12,032 nucleotides of DNA, from assembly GCA_029240475.1 (NCBI GenBank), contig JAREAF010000038.1:1-12032 (forward strand), in the 5' to 3' direction. Under the pieces are notes generated by a model, which saw only the letters and a list, made by a program, of their open reading frames with translations, had not been told where the DNA came from and searched no databases. This DNA comes from Rhodospirillales bacterium. GTDB taxonomy: Bacteria > Pseudomonadota > Alphaproteobacteria > JAREAF01. The position numbers and the translations under genes are program-made. Below are positions 6,462 through 12,032 of the stretch, piece after piece; position 1 is the first letter of the stretch, and every line of letters starts with the position of its first letter.

Positions 6462-6935
6462 TCAATGCCCCGGCGGTGTGCCGGGGAGCCCCACGACCGG
6501 ATCGACGTCTGCCCGGCCCGCGGGGTTGCCGATCCACGCCTTCGCCGCCGCCGCTCGCCCTTTGGGGGACAGGCGGGAGAGGTCGAGCGCCGGCGGCCGG
6601 GTCGGCAGAAAGGTCCTCCCCAGCTCGGCCGCGATCGCGACAAGACCGTGCGCCTGCGCCTCGGACCCGGTGAAACAGACCGCCTCCGCCCCGGCCCGCA
6701 ACGCCTCGTGGGCGAGCGCGGCGCGGTCGCCGCAGTCGAAGGCGAGGATCAGATCGGCGCCGGGAAATTCGCGCCGCAGATGCGCCGCCAGCTCCTGAGT
6801 CCAAAGGACGCCGAGGGCGGCAGCGCTGTCCTCGGGCGTGAGAATGAGGATCGGCGCGCCCAGCTCCGCGCCCGCCATCACGGCCGCGCGGGCCTGGTCG
6901 AGATCGCGGGCCAAGAAGGCGGCGCGCTCGGTCAC
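6462..6935 (-). CDS. conserved-looking hypothetical protein between gap and fba
   Basis: I do not recognise a named family for this 157-residue protein. It starts at GTG (6935), 16 bases after the gap stop, and has coding-like third-position GC. The pattern is alternating strand and helix: PILILT (28-33), a helix at about 43-56, DLILAFDCGD (61-70), helix 71-82, EAVCFTGS (84-91), helix 94-106, then RTFL. This looks like part of a TIM-barrel or a Rossmann-like fold. DCGD at 67-70 is the most motif-like element. There is no signal peptide or membrane segment, so it should be cytoplasmic. The C-terminal 25 residues are Gly/Pro-rich and probably disordered. Similar short unnamed proteins of alphaproteobacteria are recalled, unverified. 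Its place in the operon suggests a link with triose-phosphate or sugar metabolism. The phosphoglycerate kinase often found here is absent. Confidence 0.72.
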   Translation of the reverse strand: MTERAAFLARDLDQARAAVMAGAELGAPILILTPEDSAAALGVLWTQELAAHLRREFPGADLILAFDCGDRAALAHEALRAGAEAVCFTGSEAQAHGLVAIAAELGRTFLPTRPPALDLSRLSPKGRAAAAKAWIGNPAGRADVDPVVGLPGTPPGH

Positions 6936-6951
6936 CTCGATCCGGGGCGCC

Positions 6952-7962
6952 TCACCCCAGCTTGCCGAGCGCGGCGGCGGTGTCGCTCATCCGGTTGGAG
7001 AAGCCCCACTCATTGTCGTACCAGGCGAGCACGCGCGCGAGCTTGCCCTCGATCACCTGCGTCTGCTTGACGTCGAAGGTGGAGCTGGCCGGGTTGTGGT
7101 TGAAGTCGGAGGAGACCAGCGGCTCGCTGGAGATCTCCAGCACGCCCTTCAGCGCCCCGCCCGAGGCCTTGACCATCGCCTCGTTGATGGTCTCGGCGCT
7201 CGCCTCCTTCTCGGTCGAGACCACGAGATCGATCAGCGACACGTTCGGTGTCGGCACGCGGATGGCGGTGCCGTCGAGCTTGCCCTTGAGCTCGGGCAGC
7301 ACCAGGCCGATCGCCTTCGCCGCGCCGGTCGAGGTCGGGATGATGTTGACAGCGGCAGCACGCGCCCGGTGCATGTCCTTGTGCAGCGTGTCCACCGTCG
7401 GCTGGTCGCCGGTATAAGAATGGATCGTGGTCATGTAGCCGCGCGCGATGCCGACCGTCTGGTGCAGCACCTGCGCCACGGGCGCGAGGCAGTTGGTCGT
7501 GCAGGAGGCGTTGGAGACGATCTTGTGCTCGGGCTTCAGCCCCTTGTGGTTGATGCCATAGACCACCGTCATGTCCGGATCGGTCGCGGGCGCGGAGATC
7601 AGCACGCGCTTGGCGCCGGCCTCCAGATGCTTGGCTGCGGCGTCGCGCTTGGTGAAGATGCCGGTGCACTCCATCACCACATCGATCTTCATCTCGCGCC
7701 AGGGCAGCTTCGCCGGGTCGCGTTCGGCCAGCACCTTCACGAAGCCGAAATTGCCGAGATCGAACCCGTCCTCGCGCGTCTTGATCTCACCGGGGAAGCG
7801 GCCATGCACGGAGTCCCATTTCAGCAGGTGCGCGTTCGCCTCGACCGAGCCGAGATCGTTGATCGCGACGAACTCGAGATCGCGGCGGCCCGACTCGTAG
7901 GCGGCGCGCAGCACCAGTCGGCCGATGCGGCCGAACCCGTTGATGGCAACCCGAATGGCCAT
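6952..7962 (-). CDS. gap: type I glyceraldehyde-3-phosphate dehydrogenase
   Basis: The 336-residue enzyme oxidises glyceraldehyde 3-phosphate to 1,3-bisphosphoglycerate, or runs the reverse in gluconeogenesis. The Rossmann motif INGFGRIGR lies at 7-15, followed by VAINDL at 32-37, where the aspartate favours NAD+. The catalytic signature ASCTTNC is at 152-158 with C154 as nucleophile, the activating histidine is H181 in TTIHSYTGDQ, and the C-terminal WYDNEWGFSNR is intact. Start ATG at 7962 is preceded by a strong ribosome binding site (AAGGAGAAGGA). It lies 18 bases after the tkt stop, so it belongs to the same transcript. No truncation or unusual residue is seen. Confidence 0.97.
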   Translation of the reverse strand: MAIRVAINGFGRIGRLVLRAAYESGRRDLEFVAINDLGSVEANAHLLKWDSVHGRFPGEIKTREDGFDLGNFGFVKVLAERDPAKLPWREMKIDVVMECTGIFTKRDAAAKHLEAGAKRVLISAPATDPDMTVVYGINHKGLKPEHKIVSNASCTTNCLAPVAQVLHQTVGIARGYMTTIHSYTGDQPTVDTLHKDMHRARAAAVNIIPTSTGAAKAIGLVLPELKGKLDGTAIRVPTPNVSLIDLVVSTEKEASAETINEAMVKASGGALKGVLEISSEPLVSSDFNHNPASSTFDVKQTQVIEGKLARVLAWYDNEWGFSNRMSDTAAALGKLG

Positions 7963-7980
7963 TCGTCCTTCTCCTTCAGA

Positions 7981-9987
7981 TCAGAGCCGCGCCTTGACGG
8001 CGCCGACCACCGCCTCGGCGGTGATGTGGAAATGCTTGAAGAGGGCGTCCGCCGGGGCGGAGGCGCCGAATCCGGTCATGCCGATGAAGGCGCCCTCCGG
8101 ACCGATATAGCGCTCCCAGCCGAAGGGTGAAGCCGCCTCGATGGCGATCTTGAGGCTGCCCGGCCCCAGCACCTCGTCGCGATAGTGAACGGGCTGAGCC
8201 TCGAACCGATCCCAGGAGGGCATGGAGACCACCGCCGCGGCGATGCCCTCGCCGGCCAGCAGCTTCTGCGCGGCCATGGCCACCTGCACTTCCGAGCCGG
8301 TGGCGAGCAGCGTGACCTCGCGCCGCCGCTCGGCCGGGGAGAGGATGTAGGCGCCGCGCGCCGAGAGATTCTCCTCCGTGCCGTCGGTGCGCAAGGCAGG
8401 CAGCGCCTGGCGGGTCAGCGCGATGACCGAGGGCCGGTCGGGCTGCGAGAGCGCCAGCGCCCAACACTCCGCCGTCTCCACCGCGTCGGCGGGGCGGAAG
8501 ACGCTCAGATTGGGGATGGCGCGCAGGGCGGCCAGATGCTCGATCGGCTGATGGGTGGGGCCGTCCTCGCCGAGCCCGATCGAATCGTGGGTCATCACAT
8601 AGATCGCCCGCACGCCCATGAGCGCGGAGAGGCGGATCGACGGCCGGCAGTAATCGGTGAAGACCAGAAACGTCCCGCCATAGGGGATGAAGCCGCCATG
8701 CAGCGCGATCCCGTTCATGGCGGCGGCCATTCCGTGCTCGCGCACGCCATAGAAGATGTAGCGCCCGTCATACTCGCCGGGCGCGACCGGCTTCATCGCC
8801 TTGGCGATGGTGTTGTTGGAGTGGGTGAGGTCGGCCGAGCCGCCGACCATCTCGGGCACCGCGGGCACGAGCGCCTCGAGCACGCGCTGCGAGGCGACGC
8901 GGGTGGCGAGCTTCGGCTTCTCTTCGGCGAGGCCGCGCTTCAGCGCCGCGACGACGCCCTCGAAGGCGGCGGGCAGCGCGCCGGAAAGACGGCGCTCGAA
9001 CTCCGCGCGCTCGGGATGGCGAGCGAGTCGCTGGCGCCAGGCCGCGTTCTCGCCCGCGCCGCGCCGTCCCGCCGCGCGCCAGGCCTCGAGGATGGCTCCC
9101 GGCACCTCGAAGGGCGCATGGCTCCAGCCGAGCCTCTCCCGCGCGCCCTCGACCTCCTTGGCGCCCAGCGCCGCGCCATGCACGCCGGCCGTGCCCGCCT
9201 TGGTCGGCGCGCCATAGCCGATGACGGTGCGGCAGGCGATGAGGCTCGGGCGGTCGCTCTTGCGGGCCGCTTCGATGGCCTTTGCCACCGCTTCCGGGTC
9301 GTGCCCGTCCACGCGCGCCGTCGCCCAGCCGGCGGCCTTGAAGCGCGCGACCTGGTCGTCGCTGACCGAGAGGCTGGTCGGCCCGTCGATGGTGATGCTG
9401 TTGTCGTCGAAGAGGACGATCAGCTTGTGCAGCTTCAGGTGCCCGGCCAGAGAGATCGCCTCATGGCTGATGCCCTCCATCAGGCAGCCGTCGCCGGCGA
9501 TCACATAGGTGAAGTGGTCGACCAGCTCGGATCCGAAGCGCGCCGCCAGCATGCGCTCGGCCAAGGCCATGCCGACCGCGTTGCCGAGCCCCTGGCCCAA
9601 CGGGCCGGTGGTGGTCTCGATGCCCGGCGCGTGCCCGTATTCGGGATGGCCGGCGGTGCGGCTGCCGAGCTGGCGGAAGTTGCGCAGCTCCTCGATGCTC
9701 ATCTTGGGATAGCCGGTCAGATAGAGCAGCGCGTAGAGCAGCATCGAGCCGTGGCCGGCCGAGAGCACGAACCGGTCCCGGTCCGGCCAGGCCGGGTCGG
9801 CGGCGTCGAACTTCAGGAAGCGCGTGAACAGCACCGTGGCAACGTCGGCCATCCCCATGGGCATGCCCGGATGGCCGGAATTGGCCTTCTCCACCGCATC
9901 CATGGCGAGCGCGCGGATGGCGTTGGCGAGATCGGAATGGCGGGGAGCGGCGGTAGGCTGGCTGGCCAGCGGCGCTGAAAGGGTCAT
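7981..9987 (-). CDS. tkt: transketolase
   Basis: Transketolase moves two-carbon units between sugar phosphates in the pentose phosphate pathway using thiamine pyrophosphate and Mg2+. The 668-residue length is normal. Visible landmarks are SGHPGMPMG (H39 region), TTGPLGQG at 126-133, the TPP motif GDGCLMEG beginning at 165 and ending with DDNSI (N196), GVHG (H270), the catalytic glutamate in VREHGM (E417), FTDYCRPS at 443-450, and DGPTHQP (H479). I chose ATG at 9987 (MTLSAPLASQ), preceded by AAAGAGG; the in-frame codon at 10050 would add 21 Arg/Pro-rich residues that do not look like transketolase. It is the first gene of the leftward run and diverges from the zauP-zapA genes. The cofactor link to thiE in the same run is notable. 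Confidence 0.97.
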   Translation of the reverse strand: MTLSAPLASQPTAAPRHSDLANAIRALAMDAVEKANSGHPGMPMGMADVATVLFTRFLKFDAADPAWPDRDRFVLSAGHGSMLLYALLYLTGYPKMSIEELRNFRQLGSRTAGHPEYGHAPGIETTTGPLGQGLGNAVGMALAERMLAARFGSELVDHFTYVIAGDGCLMEGISHEAISLAGHLKLHKLIVLFDDNSITIDGPTSLSVSDDQVARFKAAGWATARVDGHDPEAVAKAIEAARKSDRPSLIACRTVIGYGAPTKAGTAGVHGAALGAKEVEGARERLGWSHAPFEVPGAILEAWRAAGRRGAGENAAWRQRLARHPERAEFERRLSGALPAAFEGVVAALKRGLAEEKPKLATRVASQRVLEALVPAVPEMVGGSADLTHSNNTIAKAMKPVAPGEYDGRYIFYGVREHGMAAAMNGIALHGGFIPYGGTFLVFTDYCRPSIRLSALMGVRAIYVMTHDSIGLGEDGPTHQPIEHLAALRAIPNLSVFRPADAVETAECWALALSQPDRPSVIALTRQALPALRTDGTEENLSARGAYILSPAERRREVTLLATGSEVQVAMAAQKLLAGEGIAAAVVSMPSWDRFEAQPVHYRDEVLGPGSLKIAIEAASPFGWERYIGPEGAFIGMTGFGASAPADALFKHFHITAEAVVGAVKARL

Positions 9988-10045
9988 CGGGCCTCTTTGC
10001 GACGGAAATCTGGGGGCAGGGCGCCTGGCGCCCGCAGGCGGGCGG

Positions 10046-10075
10046 AACATGCGCTGGGGCGGGCGGGGGCGTCAA
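10046..10075 (-). promoter_or_regulatory. candidate promoter of the tkt run
   Basis: On the minus strand TTGACG (10070-10075, five of six bases to consensus) is followed after 18 bases by CATGTT (10046-10051, three of six). The predicted start is near 10039, at the edge of a hairpin CGCCTG/CAGGCG (10022-10027 with 10035-10040), leaving a leader of about 50 bases. The -10 is weak and the spacer is all GC, so this may need an activator or may be wrong. Confidence 0.28.
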
Positions 10076-10179
10076 CCCCGGGAAGACCGGCTCTGCCCAG
10101 CTCGTTCCCGGCGTGCCGTTGATGCTGCGAACCGACATAGCAGCGGCTTCTGTCTTAGGCTCCTCGCAGCGCGCCTTCG

Positions 10180-10209
10180 TTGACTCGGCTCCGCGCCGCT
10201 CTGTATCGT
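10180..10209 (+). promoter_or_regulatory. candidate sigma70 promoter for zauP-zapA
   Basis: TTGACT (10180-10185) and TATCGT (10204-10209) are separated by 18 bases; the boxes match five and four of six consensus bases. The transcript would start near 10216, giving a leader of about 66 bases. A perfect 10-base palindrome, CTGAATTCAG (10221-10230), lies just after the predicted start, a position suited to a repressor operator. This is the only reasonable promoter seen upstream of the rightward genes. Confidence 0.4.
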
Positions 10210-10281
10210 CGATAGTTAGACTGAATTCAGCGTGGCCCGCCGAACGGCCGGCGGTGCGCTGAACTGGACCCTTGCCCCCGC

Positions 10282-10506
10282 ATGACACGCATCGAAGCCG
10301 CGACGGATCGTCTGAAGAAGGCCATCGACAGGCTGGAGCGGGCGGTCGCGCGGGGCCAGCGCAAGGTTGAAGGCGAGCAGCCGCGCCTCGATTTCGCCCG
10401 CGCCTCGATCGAGGCCGACCAGGCGGCGCTGCGCAAGATGGCCGACGCCCTGTCGGGCCGGCTCGACAGTGCGATCGGGCGCCTCAAGCTCATGCTGGAG
10501 GGATAG
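10282..10506 (+). CDS. zauP: small coiled-coil protein upstream of zapA (ZauP-like)
   Basis: The product is 74 residues with no cysteine, no signal peptide and no membrane segment. It is almost entirely helical with a heptad-like pattern of Ala, Leu and Ile (LKKAIDRLERAVARG at about 11-25, LDSAIGRLKLMLEG at the end). In Caulobacter the gene just upstream of zapA encodes ZauP, a coiled-coil partner that with ZapA focuses the cytokinetic Z-ring, and many alphaproteobacteria have a DUF4164-type gene in this place. Length, composition and position fit. It starts at ATG 10282 with only a weak Shine-Dalgarno, and its stop is 32 bases before zapA. Identity is inferred mainly from position; sequence alone shows only a short coiled coil. 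Confidence 0.78.
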   Translation: MTRIEAATDRLKKAIDRLERAVARGQRKVEGEQPRLDFARASIEADQAALRKMADALSGRLDSAIGRLKLMLEG

Positions 10507-10538
10507 GGCCGCCGCTCTTGCGCGCGGCCGCACCCGCC

Positions 10539-10871
10539 ATGTCGCAGATCACCGTCACCGTGAACAGCCGCTCCTACGCCATCACCTGCGAGCCGGGTCA
10601 GGAGCGGCATGTGCAGGCGCTGGCCGCCGAGCTCGACCGCCGGGTCGGCGCCGCCGCGCGCGATCTGGGGCAGGTCGGCGAGGCGCGGCTTCTGCTGCTG
10701 ACGGCGCTGATGATCCTCGACGAGCTCGGCGAGGCGCAGTCGCGGGCCGGCGAGCCCGCCGCGCGCGAAGGGCTGCAGCGGCTCGACAAGCTCGAGCAGG
10801 AGGCCGCACGCGCCATCGAAAGCCTGGCCCAGCGGGTCGAGGCGGTTGCCGCGCGGCTGGAAGCTCCCTAA
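10539..10871 (+). CDS. zapA: cell division protein ZapA
   Basis: ZapA is a cytoplasmic tetramer that bundles FtsZ filaments and promotes Z-ring assembly. The 110-residue length is typical. The N-terminal globular part is MSQITVTVNSRSYAITCEPGQE, with the usual short beta strands, then the helix HVQALAAELDRRV and the LLLLTALMILDEL helix (about 51-63), and from about 66 to the end a coiled coil. I chose ATG at 10539 because family members begin at this MxxITVxVN; TTG at 10518 would add seven residues. The TAA at 10869-10871 overlaps the -10 box of the 6S RNA promoter. Co-transcription with the upstream coiled-coil gene is likely. Confidence 0.92.
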   Translation: MSQITVTVNSRSYAITCEPGQERHVQALAAELDRRVGAAARDLGQVGEARLLLLTALMILDELGEAQSRAGEPAAREGLQRLDKLEQEAARAIESLAQRVEAVAARLEAP

Positions 10872-10874
10872 ATT
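10846..10874 (+). promoter_or_regulatory. 6S RNA promoter inside the end of zapA
   Basis: TTGCCG (10846-10851) and TAAATT (10869-10874) are separated by exactly 17 bases; each box matches four of six consensus bases. The start predicted seven bases downstream falls near 10881, matching the 5' end of the 6S closing stem. The -10 box includes the zapA stop codon, so promoter and coding sequence share bases. Confidence 0.6.
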
Positions 10875-10880
10875 CTCGGA

Positions 10881-11055
10881 TGGGACGAGGGCTGCGCGGT
10901 TCGTCAGGCCGTACAATCCCTGGGGCCGATAGGCATCTCTGATAGGGAGCTGTCCCTGTCGTCGCCTCTGGGCTTCGGCACACGGCGCCCACCTGCATGT
11001 TGCAGGCCGCAGAGGATGCACCAAGCCAACGGCCGAGGCGGCCCTCGTCCTGCTT
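10881..11055 (+). ncRNA. ssrS: 6S RNA
   Basis: 6S RNA mimics an open promoter and binds the housekeeping-sigma RNA polymerase holoenzyme, lowering transcription in stationary phase. The 239-base non-coding gap between zapA and the cyclo-ligase gene is the standard place for it. The closing stem is visible: GGACGAGGGC (10883-10892) pairs perfectly with GCCCTCGTCC (11041-11050), and the pairing continues toward the inside around GGCCG/CGGCC. The segment TCCCTGGGGCCGAT (10917-10930) closely resembles TCCCTGAGCCGAT of E. coli 6S RNA. The hairpin CCTGCA/TGCAGG (10992-10997 with 11001-11006) matches the typical small hairpin on the 3' side. Length of about 170-175 is normal. Exact ends are approximate. 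Confidence 0.9.
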
Positions 11056-11061
11056 TCCATC

Positions 11062-11089
11062 GCCTCCGGGGTCCGGCCGGAGGCTTTTT
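11062..11089 (+). terminator. intrinsic terminator of 6S RNA
   Basis: GCCTCCGG (11062-11069) pairs with CCGGAGGC (11077-11084), an eight-pair GC-rich stem with a seven-base loop, followed directly by five T residues (11085-11089). It lies just after the 6S closing stem and before the cyclo-ligase start, so it would end the 6S (and zapA) transcript and limit read-through into the next gene. Confidence 0.85.
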
Positions 11090-11110
11090 GATGCCGGGGA
11101 AATGCGGCTC

Positions 11111-11722
11111 ATGAACCAAGTGGCTCGGCCCGACCTGGATGCCGAGAAGGCGCTGCTCCGCGCCGAGATGCAGCTGAGGCGCGAGCGGGCGCATGCGGCG
11201 GGCGGGCCGGCGGCGGCGCTCGCCCTGCGCGACCGCTTCCTGGACGGGCCGGGCAGGCTGGTCGAGGCCCACTGGCCGGGCGCGGTGGCCTCGGGCTTCT
11301 GGCCGTTCGGGCCGGAGATCGATGTGCGCCCGATCCTCTATCACCTGCATGCGGCAGGCCATCCGATCGCTTTGCCGGTGGTGATCAAGCGCGGCCTGCC
11401 GCTCCTGTTCCGCGCCTGGACGCCCGGCAAGGCGCTGGTGGAAGGCAGCTTCGGGGTGCCGCGCCCCGACAAGGACCAGCCCGAGCTCACGCCCGAGGTG
11501 CTGGTCGTGCCCTTGCTCGCCTTCGACCGCGCCGGCTACCGGCTCGGCTATGGCGGCGGCTTCTATGACCGCACCTTGGCGGGGCTGCGGCAGAACGGCC
11601 GGGTGCTGGCGGTGGGCGTGGCCTTCTCGGCGCAGGAGGTTCCGTCCATCCCGCGCGACGCCACCGACGAGCGGCTGGACTGGATGGTGACCGAGCGCGA
11701 GGCCTTTCCGATTGTTCAATAG
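11111..11722 (+). CDS. ygfA: 5-formyltetrahydrofolate cyclo-ligase
   Basis: This enzyme uses ATP to convert 5-formyltetrahydrofolate to 5,10-methenyltetrahydrofolate. The 203-residue product has the family layout: an N-terminal helix with LRAEMQLRRERA, SGFWPFGPEID at 61-71 with the substrate-contact glutamate, VPLLAFDRAGYRLGYGGGFYDR at 133-154 with the Gly-rich ATP/phosphate loop, and VPSIPRDATDERLDWMVTE near the end. ATG at 11111 is preferred because GGGGAA lies at a suitable distance; ATG at 11102 is also possible. Its position after zapA and 6S RNA is the classic bacterial ssrS-ygfA arrangement, where the two are often linked in transcription. Here an intrinsic terminator lies between them. 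Confidence 0.94.
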   Translation: MNQVARPDLDAEKALLRAEMQLRRERAHAAGGPAAALALRDRFLDGPGRLVEAHWPGAVASGFWPFGPEIDVRPILYHLHAAGHPIALPVVIKRGLPLLFRAWTPGKALVEGSFGVPRPDKDQPELTPEVLVVPLLAFDRAGYRLGYGGGFYDRTLAGLRQNGRVLAVGVAFSAQEVPSIPRDATDERLDWMVTEREAFPIVQ

Positions 11723-11743
11723 TCGGGCAGCGAGAGTGAGCCG

Positions 11744-12032
11744 GTGAAGATTCTGTTCTGCGGCGATGTGGTCGGGCGGTCCGGCCGGGAGGCGATCCAG
11801 AAGCACCTCCCGGGCCTGAGGACGCGGCTCGGCATCGATTTCGCCGTGGTCAACGGCGAGAACGCCGCCGGCGGCGTCGGCATCACCGACGAGATCGCCC
11901 GCGAGTTCTACGAGGCCGGCGCCGACGCGGTCACCACGGGCAACCATGTCTGGGACCGGCGCGAGATCATCGCAACCATCGACCGCGACCCGCGCCTGCT
12001 GAGGCCGCAGAACTTCCCCAAGGGCACGCCGG
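11744..12032 (+). CDS. ymdB: YmdB-like metallophosphoesterase (TIGR00282 family), 5' part
   Basis: The first 96 codons are present; the rest lies beyond the window. Starting at GTG 11744, 21 bases after the cyclo-ligase stop, it reads KILFCGDVVGRSGRE. Metal-site residues fall where the family has them: D8 in CGDVVG, E39 and N40 in NGENAAGG, and N67 and H68 in TTGNHVWD. Members are dinuclear-metal phosphoesterases; the Bacillus subtilis protein acts on 2',3'-cyclic nucleotides and affects biofilm formation. The natural substrate here is unknown. The ribosome binding site is weak (GAGAGTGAG). Order after ygfA is common in alphaproteobacteria, so the two are probably co-transcribed. Confidence 0.92.
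   Translation, partial: MKILFCGDVVGRSGREAIQKHLPGLRTRLGIDFAVVNGENAAGGVGITDEIAREFYEAGADAVTTGNHVWDRREIIATIDRDPRLLRPQNFPKGTP

Larger units (their letters stand above)
9988..10281. other. divergent intergenic region between tkt and zauP
   Basis: The 294 bases separate the two start codons. They hold the two candidate promoters, a hairpin at 10022-10040 and the palindrome at 10221-10230. Open frames crossing this stretch are Arg/Pro-rich and look like chance frames. No tRNA, terminator or riboswitch is recognised, including no TPP-riboswitch-like motif upstream of tkt. Confidence 0.6.

Noticed and set aside
5424..8130. Long plus-strand frames opposite fba, the unknown gene and gap
   Set aside because: They are shadows of two well-identified enzymes and show no domain, signal or ribosome binding site of their own.
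8185..9978. 597-codon plus-strand frame opposite tkt
   Set aside because: It mirrors the transketolase gene, whose motifs are complete; the plus frame has shadow composition and no motif.
9988..10281. TPP riboswitch upstream of tkt or thiE
   Set aside because: The conserved CUGAGA and GAUACC-type core elements of the TPP aptamer are not arranged here, and thiE follows fba with almost no gap.
10227..11060. 277-codon minus-strand frame covering zauP, zapA and 6S RNA
   Set aside because: It crosses two real genes and an RNA gene on the other strand and has no recognisable motif.

Overview
This is a high-GC window whose gene content and order point to an alphaproteobacterium, probably of the Rhodospirillales type. 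The signs are a divergent tkt / zauP-zapA junction, a 6S RNA gene between zapA and 5-formyltetrahydrofolate cyclo-ligase, a ymdB-like phosphoesterase downstream, and a tkt-gap-fba-thiE-efp-suhB run. The placement is inferred from synteny and protein similarity recalled by eye, not from a search.

Layout. Positions 1-34 hold the last codons of a rightward gene. Positions 35-310 are non-coding and repeat-rich, with short direct repeats followed by a large nested imperfect inverted repeat. Positions 311-3171 (minus strand) encode a three-gene envelope cluster: a secreted small OmpA-fold protein, a MotA/TolQ/ExbB-type proton-channel subunit with a long C-terminal helical tail, and a MotB/OmpA-type partner with a long coiled coil. 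Positions 3274-9987 (minus strand) form a compact, operon-like run transcribed tkt, gap, a 157-residue unknown protein, class I fructose-bisphosphate aldolase, thiE, efp, and an inositol-monophosphatase-family gene. Positions 9988-10281 are the divergent promoter region. Positions 10282-12032 (plus strand) carry a ZauP-like coiled-coil gene, zapA, the 6S RNA gene with its own promoter and terminator, 5-formyltetrahydrofolate cyclo-ligase, and the 5' part of a ymdB-like gene cut by the window end.

How they work together. Transketolase, GAPDH and aldolase cover central carbon flow (pentose phosphate and glycolysis/gluconeogenesis). ThiE makes thiamine phosphate, the precursor of the transketolase cofactor. 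EF-P rescues ribosomes at proline stretches. ZauP and ZapA are Z-ring factors. 6S RNA binds the sigma70 RNA polymerase holoenzyme, and the cyclo-ligase serves folate metabolism. The MotA/MotB/OmpA-like trio looks like an ion-driven envelope machine of unknown job.

Most of the window is conserved core genome. The points most worth a second look are: the uncharacterised proton-channel trio; a small unknown protein sitting between gap and fba, where pgk is often found; a thiE reading frame with no ATG, GTG or TTG start for its conserved N-terminus; and the long hairpin element at 118-264. No mobile element, CRISPR array, tRNA or defence system is visible.
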